64,000 nucleotides of DNA from Dolichospermum sp. FACHB-1091 (GCF_014697585.1 NZ_JACJSB010000010.1:82298-146297), one strand, 5' to 3'. Numbered from the stretch's first letter, positions 18,136 through 28,723 are shown. Notes: generated by a model from the sequence alone, not told the origin. A program made the numbers and translations.

Positions 18136-18193
18136 TTTGATTTTTGGTAATGGGTAGTAGTTACTACTTTTACCCATTACCAATTACCTTACT

Positions 18194-18308
18194 TAAGTGG
18201 GTGAACGAAAAAAACCCACACAAGTAACGAAAAGTAAAGTTACCCAAAACCTGTTCCCAGTTAAGAGTTCCCTTGTCATAACGACAATTTTTAACGCCAA
18301 CCTACTTA
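18194..18308. mobile_element. MITE-like element with TAAGTAGG ends (copy 1)
   Basis: A 115-bp element with ends TAAGTGGGTGAACG and CCTACTTA. Its interior (TAACGAAAAGTAAAGTT, CATAACGACAATTTTTAACG) is the reverse complement of the element at 51628. Between the two conserved ends lies a GTTCCC-type repeat of variable length. The final TTA of the element is the complement of the gmk stop codon. Confidence 0.75.
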
Positions 18309-18902
18309 TTCAAAAATAGCTTTCTCTATTTCCTTTAAAGCTTGCTCAAAATCGTCATTGATAATTTGTAAATCAAATTCATCAGCAGCGGCTATTTCTG
18401 CTTCAGCACGTTTGAGACGACGACAAATTGCTTCCTCAGAATCTTGTCCGCGTCCACGAATCCGGTTTTCTAATTCTGAAAATGAAGGTGGTAAAATGAA
18501 GATACTCTGGGCGCTAGGAAAGGCGGTTCTGATTTGTCTTGCTCCTTCTAATTCAATTTCTAATAGCACCAACTTACCCGACTGAATATGGTCAAGCACC
18601 GCTGCACGGGGTGTACCATAAAAGTTACCAGCAAATTCTGCCCATTCTAAAAGTTCACCTTTAGTCACTAATTCTTGAAATTCTTGACGAGTAATAAAGT
18701 AATATTTTTCACAATTTATTTCTCCCGGACGTGGAGAACGGGTCGTGACGGAGACTGAATAATATAATTCTGGATGACGCTGGAGAATTTCATTCATTAA
18801 AGTGCCTTTACCGACTCCGCTAGGACCTGTTAAAACAATTAGTTTGCCCAGGGTAGGAGATTCTTGGGTATTTGTAGCATGATAGAAAGGTAAGACTGGC
18901 AT
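18306..18902 (-). CDS. gmk: Guanylate kinase
   Basis: The 198-residue protein has the P-loop [17 protein letters not shown] and [11 protein letters not shown] and YYFITRQEF of guanylate kinases, which phosphorylate GMP to GDP. The N-terminus carries about 18 extra residues before the conserved core. remA lies upstream on the same strand after 299 bp; the remA-gmk pairing is conserved in many bacteria. The stop codon is supplied by the end of an inverted-repeat element, so the last residues (KAIFE) are set by that insertion. Confidence 0.96.
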   Translation of the reverse strand: MPVLPFYHATNTQESPTLGKLIVLTGPSGVGKGTLMNEILQRHPELYYSVSVTTRSPRPGEINCEKYYFITRQEFQELVTKGELLEWAEFAGNFYGTPRAAVLDHIQSGKLVLLEIELEGARQIRTAFPSAQSIFILPPSFSELENRIRGRGQDSEEAICRRLKRAEAEIAAADEFDLQIINDDFEQALKEIEKAIFE

Positions 18903-18937
18903 TATCCGGGAAAAAAGTGAACTAATAAATTAATCAA

Positions 18938-18979
18938 TAAGTGTACATGATTCCTTAATAAGTGTACATGATTCCTTAG
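18938..18979. repeat. Two 21-bp direct repeats upstream of gmk
   Basis: A 21-bp unit containing AAGTGTACATGATTCC occurs twice in tandem, 36 bp before the gmk start. The 21-bp period could hold two operator sites, but no regulator is known, so this may be only a small tandem duplication. Confidence 0.5.
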
Positions 18980-19201
18980 TCTTGTTTTAGCTGGTAAAAC
19001 AACTAATTGCTATTTTGAATTTGGGAATTGAGATTTTTGCATATCTACAATATAAGCCTTTGCGGCTGAATCTTTGATCCTCACTGTTCAAATTAGCATC
19101 AAGACTAAAGAATTTGTAGCACTGGTGACAGAAAACCAGTCTATCGAAATGGTATAGACGATATGGTACAAATAGAGTTGGGTTGATAACTATTCCGGTG
19201 A

Positions 19202-19468
19202 TTAATTATCTACAACATGATGGTCACGGGAAATGACAAACCGGTTGGCTACGGTTTCCGGCTGAATTGCGGAGAGAATTACATGACTAGAATCGGTGAT
19301 AATTACCGCTCTAGTGCGTCTTCCATAGGTAGCATCAACCAGTTGACCTCTATCCCTAGCATCGGTAATAATCCGTTTAATGGGAGCAGATTCTGGACTA
19401 ACTATGGCCACGACTCTGTTAGCAGAGACGATATTACCAAACCCGATATTGATTAATTGAATTTCCAT
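19202..19468 (-). CDS. remA: RemA-like (DUF370) regulatory protein
   Basis: The 88-residue protein begins [20 protein letters not shown] and has [40 protein letters not shown]. This is the DUF370/RemA family; in Bacillus RemA is a ring-forming DNA-binding activator of matrix and osmolyte genes. Length matches. The role in cyanobacteria is not established. It lies upstream of gmk in the same direction, as in Firmicutes. Confidence 0.9.
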   Translation of the reverse strand: MEIQLINIGFGNIVSANRVVAIVSPESAPIKRIITDARDRGQLVDATYGRRTRAVIITDSSHVILSAIQPETVANRFVISRDHHVVDN

Positions 19469-19744
19469 AAAAAAAATTTCAGCTAAACGAGAAATGAAAA
19501 GCTTGTAGTAAACTTATTCTCATGTTATCGCTAAAGAATGGGAGTTACAACGATTTAAACACAGTTAGTCTGAGTTTTTTCATAATTAATGCTTTTTTTG
19601 GCTGTATTATCCACCAAATTTCCTAAAAATATTCCTGATGATATACGCAAAATCATATCCATACAAGCTAGTGACCCAGGGCGTAATTAAAACTTCTCTT
19701 TCATGTTGATAATAAAGTCTTTTTCATGAGTGAGTTTGGGACTT

Positions 19745-21229
19745 TTAGTGAAATAGCTCAAATATTTTAGGTTTAGTGACTTTCCCCATAGCGTTGCGCG
19801 GTAATTCTTCAACTATCATAATTCGAGTTGGGATTTTATAAACTGCCAATTGCTCCTTCGCCCAAATCCTCAAAGATTGTAATGTCAATTGACGTTGTGG
19901 TAATAATACTAAAGCCGCGCAAACTCGCTGCCCCCATTCTAAATCAGTAACCCCAACCACTGCACATTCTTGAATATCTGGATGATTTCTTAATACTTCC
20001 TCAATTTCTAAAGCGGAAACTTTATACCCTCCCGTTTTGATGATATCTACGCTCATTCGCCCTAAAATGCGGTAGTTGCCATTCTCAACTATAGCCGTAT
20101 CTCCAGTACAAAACCAGCCGTCTCTAAATGCCTTTTCCGTTGCTTGGGGGTTTTGCCAATATTCTAAAAACACTCCAGGGCTTTTGACTTGGATTTCCCC
20201 TGGTGTTCCTGATGACACTAATTCTCCACTCTCATCTACTAATCTTACTTCTACTTGCGGTAAAGGTTGACCCACATATCCTGCGTATCTTTGACCATGT
20301 AAAGGATTAGATAGTGCCATACCAATTTCCGTCATTCCATAGCGTTCTAGGAGAAAATGACCGCTAATCCTTTGCCATTTTTCTAACACTTGTATTGGTA
20401 AAGCCGCTGAACCAGAAACCATCAAACGCATTTTTTTACACCCTGCTTCCATGCTTGTTTGACGTTCCTGAGTAGAATTTTCCCAAACAGTAATCAATTT
20501 TACATAAATTGTCGGTACTGCCATAAATAGGGTTAAGTCCCCGTCACAAATACGATTCCAAACGATTTGGGCATCAAATTTACTGAATATGTGACACTCA
20601 GCCCCAGCCCATAAAGCACAGGTGAGGACGTTAATAATACCATGAATATGATGTAAAGGCAGTATATTTAAAATGCGGTCATTCGATGTCCATTCCCAAG
20701 CAGTAATTAGACTGGTCACTTGAGATTGAATATGCTCATGGGTTGTGACTACACCCTTGGGTTTACCCGTTGTCCCACTGGTATAAAGAATTAATGCCCG
20801 TCTTTTAATATCTACATTTGGTAAGGTAGTAACATGATTTGGCAATGTTTCTGAGGTAAGAATCAAGGGCAAATTTTTTTCAGTAGCGATCGCTCGTAGT
20901 GTATCCTCGTATTGGGGATCAGCAACAATAATTGATACTCCTGAATTTGTAATCACATACTCCAATTCTGGAAGAGGGTGAGAAACACACAGCGGTACAG
21001 CTATGCCTCCAGCCCGCCAAATTCCCCACTGAGTAGCCACATACTCAAACCCTGGGGGGATGAGAAAAGCCACTCTCTGTTCTTGTAAGTCTTCTGTATC
21101 TTTAAGCAGAGTTGTAGCAATTAGACTAGAAATATGCAGTAAATTACGATAGCTAAATTCTCCTTTATCTGTCACAATTGCTATCTTGTTGTTATGTTCT
21201 TTAGCACGAGTAATCAAAGGTAGATTCAC
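19745..21229 (-). CDS. AMP-forming acyl-CoA synthetase, malonyl-CoA synthetase-like
   Basis: The 494-residue enzyme has the adenylate-forming motifs: LYTSGTTGKPKG, LERYGMTEIGMALSNP, DGWFCTGDTA, and the catalytic C-terminal Lys in NAMGKVTKPK. The short length and the GMTEIGMALSNP signature resemble MatB/ACSF3, which activate malonate or methylmalonate. The substrate cannot be fixed from sequence. It stands alone, with an 892-bp gap before the next gene. It could instead be a general short- or medium-chain acyl-CoA ligase. Confidence 0.8.
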   Translation of the reverse strand: MNLPLITRAKEHNNKIAIVTDKGEFSYRNLLHISSLIATTLLKDTEDLQEQRVAFLIPPGFEYVATQWGIWRAGGIAVPLCVSHPLPELEYVITNSGVSIIVADPQYEDTLRAIATEKNLPLILTSETLPNHVTTLPNVDIKRRALILYTSGTTGKPKGVVTTHEHIQSQVTSLITAWEWTSNDRILNILPLHHIHGIINVLTCALWAGAECHIFSKFDAQIVWNRICDGDLTLFMAVPTIYVKLITVWENSTQERQTSMEAGCKKMRLMVSGSAALPIQVLEKWQRISGHFLLERYGMTEIGMALSNPLHGQRYAGYVGQPLPQVEVRLVDESGELVSSGTPGEIQVKSPGVFLEYWQNPQATEKAFRDGWFCTGDTAIVENGNYRILGRMSVDIIKTGGYKVSALEIEEVLRNHPDIQECAVVGVTDLEWGQRVCAALVLLPQRQLTLQSLRIWAKEQLAVYKIPTRIMIVEELPRNAMGKVTKPKIFELFH

Positions 21230-22121
21230 TTTTCTTTACCAATTTTTCACCAGTTTATGGTTGATACTAACTAAACAGAAACTTTTCTGTCAAACTGGAA
21301 ATCACAAAAGTAATTTCTTAATTCTGCGCTCCAGGTATGTTAAAGATTTTAACGTTTTATTGATCACAAAAACAAAATATTATCAATATTTTCAAATATT
21401 GATAAATCGCCAAAAGCTTTGTTAAATGAAGGTTTCATGTTTTAGGTTACTCAAAACGACGGGAAGAAAGAAATAAAAGATCAAAAAATTTGGCGCAGAC
21501 TGACAAAGAAATGGTATGGTAGGCAGAAATCGCTTATGTACAAACTAGCTATATCTATACTGTATGCCTGGTTTAACCTAATAAAATTGTTAGGAGTGTA
21601 CGTTAATATTATGAGTATAAACTTTTGATTTAAATAAGTATATTTTCATTTCATTTAGCGCATTAATTAGTGTTTAAGCTGCATATTTTTGTAGCAGTTA
21701 GGATTTTTTAATCCTCAGTTCTTGAATATTTAACTGGAGTTTAAAAACAGGATCTTTTGCTTAAAGATTTGATAAAGTGTTCATGGAAAAAACCTAATTT
21801 ATGAGAAAATATCTTTAAAAAATATCTGACAGACAATAGACATATGGGAGAAAGTAGAGACGTGACCTGGGTAGGGATTATCGAACCTACACCTAAACAG
21901 GACTTACGCAAAATATCTCTCAAACCCTCATTTCTCTGAGTTCTCTGTGCCTGGAGTGGTTCGTGTATTCCGTGACTCATGGGTAAGTCCTACTAAATTC
22001 ATACTTGGTTGGAGCAACGCCAAAAATCATACAAGAACTTATTGAATAGACATCTGGTTTTTTACCAAAAAGAATAATTGTGTGTACTATAAAAAAGAAT
22101 AATATGACGGTTAAAGAAAGT
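21230..22121. other. Intergenic region with one MITE
   Basis: This 892-bp A+T-rich gap separates the divergent acyl-CoA synthetase and UDP-xylose operon. It contains one AGGACTTACGCA element (21899-21991). Short open frames here lack family features. It must hold the promoters of both flanking units, but no box could be assigned with confidence. Confidence 0.6.
21899..21991. mobile_element. MITE-like element, AGGACTTACGCA family (copy 3)
   Basis: A 93-bp element from AGGACTTACGCA to GGGTAAGTCCT, with one altered base in the right end. Its interior (ATATCTCTCAAACCCTC, then TTCCGTGACT) matches the copy at 30924 in the same orientation. Confidence 0.8.
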
Positions 22122-23054
22122 ATGAGAATTTTAGTCACGGGCGGTGCGGGGTTTATCGGTTCTCATTTGATTGATAGATTAATGAATGATGGTCATGAAG
22201 TCATCTGTTTGGATAATTTCTATACAGGAAAGAAACATAATCTCCTCCAATGGTTAGATAATCCTAATTTTGAAATGATCCGTCATGATATCACTGAACC
22301 AATTCGCTTAGAAGTTGATCAAGTTTATCATCTAGCTTGTCCCGCTTCTCCAGTGCATTATCAGTACAACCCGATTAAAACCGTTAAAACTAATGTTATT
22401 GGGACACTCAATATGTTAGGTTTGGCTAAACGGGTGAAAGCGAGATTTTTATTAGCTTCCACCAGTGAAGTCTACGGAGATCCAGAAGTTCATCCCCAAA
22501 CGGAAGATTATCGCGGTAGTGTCAATCCCATTGGTATTCGTTCATGTTATGACGAAGGGAAAAGAATGGCGGAAACCTTAGCATTTGATTATCACAGAGA
22601 GAATAAAGTTGATATTCGCGTCGCCAGAATCTTCAATACCTATGGACCGAGAATGCTAGAAAATGATGGGCGAGTAGTCAGCAATTTTGTCGCCCAAGCA
22701 TTACGAGGTATTCCTTTAACTGTTTATGGTGAAGGTCAACAAACTCGCAGTTTTTGCTATGTTTCTGACTTAGTAAATGGATTAATGCGATTAATGAATG
22801 GTGAACATACAGGACCGATAAATCTGGGTAATCCTGATGAATACACTATTTTAGAATTAGCTCAAGCTGTGCAAAACTTGATTAATCCCTTCTCAGAAAT
22901 TAAATTTGAACCCCTACCTGCTGATGATCCCCGTCGTCGTCGTCCTGATATTACTAAAGCACAAACTTTATTAAATTGGCAACCTACTATTCCCCTCCAA
23001 GACGGGTTAAAGCTAATGATCGAAGATTTCCGTCAACGGTTTCAACAGGTTTAG
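22122..23054 (+). CDS. UDP-glucuronate decarboxylase (UDP-xylose synthase), SDR family
   Basis: ATG 22122 ([20 protein letters not shown]) matches the family start; in-frame starts at 22104 and GTG 22080 are possible. The 310-residue protein has the NAD motif [21 protein letters not shown], and the YxxxK catalytic pair in SCYDEGKR, all typical of UXS enzymes that convert UDP-glucuronate to UDP-xylose. The next gene, 63 bp downstream, makes UDP-glucuronate. The pair supplies activated sugars for exopolysaccharide or glycan synthesis. Confidence 0.92.
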   Translation: MRILVTGGAGFIGSHLIDRLMNDGHEVICLDNFYTGKKHNLLQWLDNPNFEMIRHDITEPIRLEVDQVYHLACPASPVHYQYNPIKTVKTNVIGTLNMLGLAKRVKARFLLASTSEVYGDPEVHPQTEDYRGSVNPIGIRSCYDEGKRMAETLAFDYHRENKVDIRVARIFNTYGPRMLENDGRVVSNFVAQALRGIPLTVYGEGQQTRSFCYVSDLVNGLMRLMNGEHTGPINLGNPDEYTILELAQAVQNLINPFSEIKFEPLPADDPRRRRPDITKAQTLLNWQPTIPLQDGLKLMIEDFRQRFQQV

Positions 23055-23117
23055 TAGTGCTAAATTCTCTTGATTGGCTTGATTCACTGACAATTTTAAA
23101 AAACAAGGATTTCAAAA

Positions 23118-24509
23118 ATGCGTGTTTGCGTAATCGGTACTGGCTATGTTGGTTTAGTTACAGGTGCTTGTTTAGCTCACATTGGCCATGATGTCATCTG
23201 TATAGATAACAATGAAGAAAAAGTAAAATTAATGAAGTCTGGTCAGTCGCCCATTTTTGAGCCAGGACTATCGGAAATTATGCAATCTGCCATTAATAGT
23301 GGTAATATTCAATTCTCTAGTGATCTCGCGGCTGGGGTTGATCATGGGGAAATTCTCTTTATTGCTGTGGGAACTCCTCCTTTACCTAATGGTGAAAGTG
23401 ATACTCGCTATGTAGAAGCTGTGGCTCGTGGTATTGGCGAAAATCTCAATGGTGGTTATAAGGTAATTGTTAATAAATCCACGGTTCCCATCGGTTCTGG
23501 TGACTGGGTAAGAATGATTGTTTTAGATGGGATTGCGGAAAGACAAAAAACATTCTCAGCATCTGGTAATACAATTAGCGACGACAAATTCTCGCAAATT
23601 GCCCATGATTTTGATGTTGTCAGTAATCCAGAGTTTCTGCGGGAAGGTTCGGCAGTTTATGATACTTTTAATCCTGATCGGATTGTCTTAGGTGGAAATA
23701 GTGAACAAGCCACCGGCATGATGAAAGAATTATATGCCCCTATTGTAGAACGCAAATTTGCGGCCGATAAATCTTTACCTCCTGTTCCCGTTCTGGTGAC
23801 AGATTTAAGTTCCGCAGAAATGATCAAATACGCGGCTAATGCCTTTTTAGCCACTAAGATTAGCTTTATTAACGAGGTAGCTAATATTTGCGATCGCGTG
23901 GGTGCGGATGTTACCCAAGTAGCAAAAGGCATAGGTTTAGATTCCCGCATTGGTAGTAAGTTTTTACAAGCTGGTATTGGTTGGGGTGGTTCATGTTTTC
24001 CTAAAGATGTTTCCGCCCTCATTCACACCGCAGGTGATTATGGCTATGAAGCCCAACTTATGAAAGCTGCGGTTAGTGTTAACGAGCGCCAACGCTTAAT
24101 CGCTTTAGAAAAACTACAACAGGCTTTAAAAATTCTCAAAGGTAAGACTGTGGGCTTGCTCGGTTTAACCTTCAAACCAGATACGGATGATTTACGAGAC
24201 GCACCCGCATTAATCCTCATTGAACAACTTAACCGATTGGGAGCTAAAGTTAAGGCTTATGACCCCATAATCTCCCAAACAGGAATGCGTCATGGTCTTT
24301 CCGGTGTATTAGTAGAAACCGATGCAGAAAGACTAGCGGATAGCTGTGATGCTTTGGTACTTGTCACTGAATGGCAACAGTTCAGCACTTTAGACTATGG
24401 GAAAATGGCAAAATTGATGAATCACGCAGTAATGATTGATGGTCGTAATTTCCTTGATCCTCAAACCATAATCCGGGCTGGATTTCAGTATGTAGGTGTG
24501 GGAAGGTAA
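23118..24509 (+). CDS. ugd: UDP-glucose 6-dehydrogenase
   Basis: The 463-residue enzyme begins MRVCVIGTGYVGLVTGACLA (NAD-binding GTGYVG) and has the catalytic cysteine in GWGGSCFPKDVSAL and the C-terminal LTFKPDTDDLRDAPAL. It oxidises UDP-glucose to UDP-glucuronate in two steps. It is second in an operon with UDP-glucuronate decarboxylase and precedes a strong terminator. Length and all motifs are normal. Confidence 0.97.
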   Translation: MRVCVIGTGYVGLVTGACLAHIGHDVICIDNNEEKVKLMKSGQSPIFEPGLSEIMQSAINSGNIQFSSDLAAGVDHGEILFIAVGTPPLPNGESDTRYVEAVARGIGENLNGGYKVIVNKSTVPIGSGDWVRMIVLDGIAERQKTFSASGNTISDDKFSQIAHDFDVVSNPEFLREGSAVYDTFNPDRIVLGGNSEQATGMMKELYAPIVERKFAADKSLPPVPVLVTDLSSAEMIKYAANAFLATKISFINEVANICDRVGADVTQVAKGIGLDSRIGSKFLQAGIGWGGSCFPKDVSALIHTAGDYGYEAQLMKAAVSVNERQRLIALEKLQQALKILKGKTVGLLGLTFKPDTDDLRDAPALILIEQLNRLGAKVKAYDPIISQTGMRHGLSGVLVETDAERLADSCDALVLVTEWQQFSTLDYGKMAKLMNHAVMIDGRNFLDPQTIIRAGFQYVGVGR

Positions 24510-24581
24510 AAAAGGCAACTGTTAGGGGTAATGTTCTTGTTTTCTCTTGTTTTCTCCTGACTGCTCCTGGAAAAATTAAAT

Positions 24582-24618
24582 CGCCGCCCAGTGGAATCTG
24601 GACGGCGTTGATTTTTTT
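24582..24618 (+). terminator. Rho-independent terminator after ugd
   Basis: The stem CGCCGCCCAG/CTGGACGGCG has 8 of 10 pairs around GTGGAAT and is followed by TTGATTTTTTT. The A-rich DNA on the left side would also give a T-run on the minus strand, so it may serve the convergent DUF2993 gene as well. Confidence 0.85.
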
Positions 24619-24633
24619 CAATTTTAAAAATTG

Positions 24634-25428
24634 TTAAGAACTGCGAGGAATTCGTTCAATTTCTGCATAACCACTAAAAATCAATCTTTGGCCTTCTGTT
24701 TCTAAACGATTTAGTCGCATTTTTACCCCATCTAAATCAAAGCGATCTAAATCAACCATATTATCCAAAATTTCTACCAATGCCACACTTAAAGTCTGGG
24801 AAATTTCCCGTTGTGCTTCTGGAACTCCCTCAAGTTCAATCTTGGGATCTTGGAAAGAAACCCGCCTTCTTCTTTCAATCCCAATCCCAACGGTCATACT
24901 TAGGGGTATGAGTTCACCATTTTTTAAGTCGGCTGTGGCTACTAAATGTAAGCGATTTTCAGGTAATAGCTTGATTTGAACGTCGGTAAAGGAAACCGGT
25001 TCACCACCGGATATTTCAATTAAAGTGGGTTCAGAAAGGTTCAGCAGTCGCTTTTTCACCAGTTCCGACTCAAAAGCCCGATTAATGCCTATTTCTGATA
25101 AAATCACCTGGGCTACCGCTTGGGTAGGTTGTTTGAGATTGAGTTTACCACTGAGAACCGAGCCGAAGTCAATGGCTACCGCGTCGGTTTCAAAGGACAT
25201 TTCCTCTACTGCGAAGTCTTTACGAATTACCAAGCCACGACCGTTCATTTTAAAGCTGTCAATGCTGCCTTGCAACAGTTTGCTGGAGGGGTAGCAGCGC
25301 ACAAAGACTTCTACCGACTCGCTTTGGGTAAACAGGTGGCGAATCGTTTGGCTGGCGACTGTGTTGAGCATTCGCTCTCCCCAATCGGTGCTTTTGGGAT
25401 CTGTTAAACCAGTGAGTCCGCCGAACAT
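24634..25428 (-). CDS. DUF2993 (LmeA-like) lipid-binding protein
   Basis: The 264-residue protein has the DUF2993 pattern: early SVEVFVRCYPSSKLLQGSID, a central repeat of beta strands with GSVLSGKLNLKQPTQA, and MVDLDRFDLDGVKMRLNRL near the end. Relatives of LmeA bind phospholipids and have a TULIP-like fold. No clear signal peptide is seen in this member. The role in cyanobacteria is unknown. It is monocistronic and convergent with ugd. Confidence 0.8.
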   Translation of the reverse strand: MFGGLTGLTDPKSTDWGERMLNTVASQTIRHLFTQSESVEVFVRCYPSSKLLQGSIDSFKMNGRGLVIRKDFAVEEMSFETDAVAIDFGSVLSGKLNLKQPTQAVAQVILSEIGINRAFESELVKKRLLNLSEPTLIEISGGEPVSFTDVQIKLLPENRLHLVATADLKNGELIPLSMTVGIGIERRRRVSFQDPKIELEGVPEAQREISQTLSVALVEILDNMVDLDRFDLDGVKMRLNRLETEGQRLIFSGYAEIERIPRSS

Positions 25429-25629
25429 TAGGTTTTAGTTTTTAGAAGTTCTTTATATTTTTGTAACAAATTGTGAACAATTATGCAAGCGATCCCCTGA
25501 TTTAATCTACTAATGACTGAGAACAGGATAACTGATGGTTCTTATTTGGTTAATATCTTATTAATTTCACTATATATGTTAATAACACAGGTGTTGATAT
25601 AATCAGTTATGTAATGTACATAAAAAACC

Positions 25630-27321
25630 ATGAAGGCCACTGAAACCAACTTCCTCAAATTTCTAGAGGGTAAACATCAATTTATTATACCCATCTACCA
25701 ACGTACTTATTGTTGGACAATCAGGCAGTGTGAACAATTATGGAAAGATATAGTGCGAACTGGAAAGGATGAAAAAGCATCAGGGCATTTTCTTGGTTCT
25801 GTAGTCTATATTGATCGTGGACTATATCATGTGACTTCCGTTCCGCAACTGCTGGTAATTGATGGACAGCAAAGACTAACCACTCTCTCATTATTACTAG
25901 CAGCTTTCGGGAAGGCTATTGAGGAAACAGAGACAAAATTAGAAACTAGCCTTCGTAAAATAGAGAGTTATTATTTATTCAATAAAGAGGAGGAAGGAGA
26001 AGAACAATATAAACTACTATTAACTCAAAGTGACAAAGATACATTTATTCGTCAAATAGAACATCGTGAATTACCTAAAAATAAATCTATTCATATTCAG
26101 CAAAATTACGAGTTTTTTGAAAATCAGATTCGTCAACCGGAAATTGATTTAACTATTCTATATAACGGAATTAAAAAATTAATTATTGTAGATATATCGC
26201 TAGACAGAGATCGAGATGATCCTCAACTAATTTTTGAGAGCCTCAATTCCACAGGACTTGACCTGTCTCAAGCAGACATGATCCGGAATTATGTTTTGAT
26301 GGGATTAGAACAAAAAGAGCAAGAAAAAATCTACAACCAATATTGGTTTCCCATGGAGCGGATTTTTGATAGTGTAGATTCAACAGAAATGTTTGATCGT
26401 TTCATTCGTGATTACTTAACTTTAAAATCTCCTGTTGGCTCTATCCCTAATATCAGAGATGTTTATCGCAGTTTTAAAAATGAACTTGATTCTCAAAGAG
26501 ATCCTTCAATTAAAGATATAGTAGCTGATGTTTATCGGTATGCAGAATATTTTGCTAAATTAGCTTTCAATCAGGAAACAAATGAAAAAATAAAAGAGAT
26601 AATTGCAGATATTAAAAGTCTTAAAATAGATGTTGCTTATCCATTTTTAATGGAAGTCTACGATGACTGGATTCACCGTAAAGTAATAATTAACGACGAA
26701 TTTATAAATATCCTGAAGCTAGTAGAAAGCTATATATTTCGACGGAGTATTTGTGAAATTCCTACCAACGGTATGAATAAAACCTTTGCTACGTTGAGTC
26801 GGGAAATTGACAAAAAAAATTACATGAAAAGTTTACAAACTGTGCTAATTACTAAGAGTAGATCCCAAAGGTTTCCAACGGATGAAGAGTTTCATAGACA
26901 ATTCGTAATTAAAGACATTTACAACTTCCGTAGTTATAAGTATCTATTGCGTAAACTGGAAAATCATGGGCGGAAAGAGTTGGTAAATATAGACGAATAT
27001 CAGGTTGAACATATAATGCCACAAAATCCCCATTTATCTCTAGAATGGCAGGAAGATTTAGGAAAGAAATGGCCAGAAATTCAAGCCAAGTATCTGCACA
27101 CTATTGGTAATTTAACTTTAACCAGATATAATGCTAAATTAAGAGACCGTTCATTTATAGATAAGCGAGATGAAAAGGATGGTGGATTTGCAGATAGTCC
27201 TCTACATTTAAATAGAGGCCTACAGCATCTGAAACAATGGAATGAAACAGAAATCAAAAACCGAGCAGCATCATTAGCAGAAATTGCTGTTAAAGTTTGG
27301 ACTTTTCCATCTGTAAAATAA
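25630..27321 (+). CDS. DUF262/DUF1524 nuclease, GmrSD-type
   Basis: The 563-residue protein begins with a DUF262 (ParB-like) NTPase domain: FIIPIYQRTYCWT at residues 18-30 and the DGQQR motif at 78-82. A helical middle follows. Its C-terminal DUF1524 carries an HNH-type signature (VEHIMPQNP, then TIGNLTLTRYNAKLRDRSF). This one-chain arrangement corresponds to GmrS plus GmrD, type IV restriction that attacks modified (for example glucosylated) phage DNA. It begins the accessory region and has no methylase partner. Phage defence is inferred. Confidence 0.88.
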   Translation: MKATETNFLKFLEGKHQFIIPIYQRTYCWTIRQCEQLWKDIVRTGKDEKASGHFLGSVVYIDRGLYHVTSVPQLLVIDGQQRLTTLSLLLAAFGKAIEETETKLETSLRKIESYYLFNKEEEGEEQYKLLLTQSDKDTFIRQIEHRELPKNKSIHIQQNYEFFENQIRQPEIDLTILYNGIKKLIIVDISLDRDRDDPQLIFESLNSTGLDLSQADMIRNYVLMGLEQKEQEKIYNQYWFPMERIFDSVDSTEMFDRFIRDYLTLKSPVGSIPNIRDVYRSFKNELDSQRDPSIKDIVADVYRYAEYFAKLAFNQETNEKIKEIIADIKSLKIDVAYPFLMEVYDDWIHRKVIINDEFINILKLVESYIFRRSICEIPTNGMNKTFATLSREIDKKNYMKSLQTVLITKSRSQRFPTDEEFHRQFVIKDIYNFRSYKYLLRKLENHGRKELVNIDEYQVEHIMPQNPHLSLEWQEDLGKKWPEIQAKYLHTIGNLTLTRYNAKLRDRSFIDKRDEKDGGFADSPLHLNRGLQHLKQWNETEIKNRAASLAEIAVKVWTFPSVK

Positions 27322-27494
27322 GTTTAAATAACTAACATCAACATTTAGCTGCGTTGGGTTGGTAATGCGGGATCACTTCACAGGTGTCACCTTGATCTTG
27401 AACATGACCCCTTAATTTGCTAAACTCAAAATTCAATAGGATTCTGTCCGCAAACAAAAATCTGAGTATTGGGAATTGGGGGAGGTTTCGCAGA

Positions 27495-28712
27495 GTGATT
27501 GAAAGTGAAGACATAGAACAAATTCATCCCCAGGACTTTTCATGGCGGTTTTGGCCTGTTGTGCCAATTTATCCTTATGGTAAACGGCGTACTATTTGTA
27601 AAGAAGTTGTTAAAGACACCATCTGGACCTTTGACCAATTACAGGGTATTTTCTATGTAGTTGTGCCAATTCGCATGACTGTAGTAAGGCTAGAAAAGGG
27701 CGGTTTGCTGGTTTATGCACCCGTCGCACCCACTGGTGAATGTATCCGATTATTAAATAAATTGATGGGTAAATACGGCAGTATTAAGTATATTATTTTG
27801 CCAACCATATCGGGAATAGAACATAAAGTATTTGTTGGTCCTTTTGCACGACAGTTTCCCACAGCACAGGTATTTGTTGCACCCGGACAATGGAGTTTTC
27901 CCATTAATCTACCGTTGAGTTGGTTGGGTTTACCTGGTAAACGAACTCGGATATTACCTGAAAATAGCCAGGAAGCCCCTTTTGCTGAGGATTTTGATTA
28001 TGCAATCCTCGGACCGATTGATTTGGGTTTGGGTAAGTTTGCAGAGGTGGCTTTTTTCCACAAGCGATCGCACACGCTCTTAGTTACAGATACTATAGTT
28101 TCAGTACCAGCAGAACCACCAGCAATTGTCCAACTTGACCCCTATCCTTTATTATACCACGCCAAAGATCAAGCTTTTGACATGGTTTTAGATACCCCAG
28201 CCAATCGCCTCAAAGGGTGGCAGCGAGTAACATTATTTGCCTTGTACTTCAGTCCTAGTACGTTGAAAGTACCTACATGGAATCAAATATGGCGGGATGC
28301 CCAAAAAGCCCCAGAAAGGTCTAAAAAGGCATATTTTGGGTTTTTTCCTTTCCAATGGCAGGAAAATTGGCAAGATTCTTTTGATATTTTGCGAGGGAAT
28401 GGGCGGATATTTGTTGCGCCAATTTTACAACGTTTGATTTTAAATCGCGCACCCCAGGAAACTATCAATTGGGCTGATAAAGTTGCAAAATGGGATTTTC
28501 AATGGATTATTCCCTGTCATTTTGATGCCCCAATTAAATCAGAATCGCAACAATTTCGTCAAGCATTTGGGTTTTTAGAAACACAATCCCTTGGGGGTGT
28601 TGTTAGTAGCAATAGTTATCTTTTACCGGAGGATGATTTTAAATTGTTGAGAGATATTGATGCGGGTTTGAATAAGCTTGGTATTGTGCCACCAGCGCGG
28701 GAGAAGGTGTAG
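27495..28712 (+). CDS. DUF4336 metallo-beta-lactamase-like protein
   Basis: GTG 27495 is preferred because GGGGGAGG lies 8-14 bp before it and the protein then starts shortly before the conserved DFSWRFWPVVPIYPYG. A longer TTG start at 27417 is possible. The 405-residue protein has WTFDQLQGIFYVVVPIRMTV and IILPTISGIEHKVFVGPFAR, the DUF4336 family common in cyanobacteria and plants, thought to have a metallo-hydrolase-like fold; a full HxHxDH motif is not present. Function is unknown. It is convergent with the ATPase/TOPRIM pair. Confidence 0.8.
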   Translation: MIESEDIEQIHPQDFSWRFWPVVPIYPYGKRRTICKEVVKDTIWTFDQLQGIFYVVVPIRMTVVRLEKGGLLVYAPVAPTGECIRLLNKLMGKYGSIKYIILPTISGIEHKVFVGPFARQFPTAQVFVAPGQWSFPINLPLSWLGLPGKRTRILPENSQEAPFAEDFDYAILGPIDLGLGKFAEVAFFHKRSHTLLVTDTIVSVPAEPPAIVQLDPYPLLYHAKDQAFDMVLDTPANRLKGWQRVTLFALYFSPSTLKVPTWNQIWRDAQKAPERSKKAYFGFFPFQWQENWQDSFDILRGNGRIFVAPILQRLILNRAPQETINWADKVAKWDFQWIIPCHFDAPIKSESQQFRQAFGFLETQSLGGVVSSNSYLLPEDDFKLLRDIDAGLNKLGIVPPAREKV

Positions 28713-28723
28713 AATTTAGGGTA

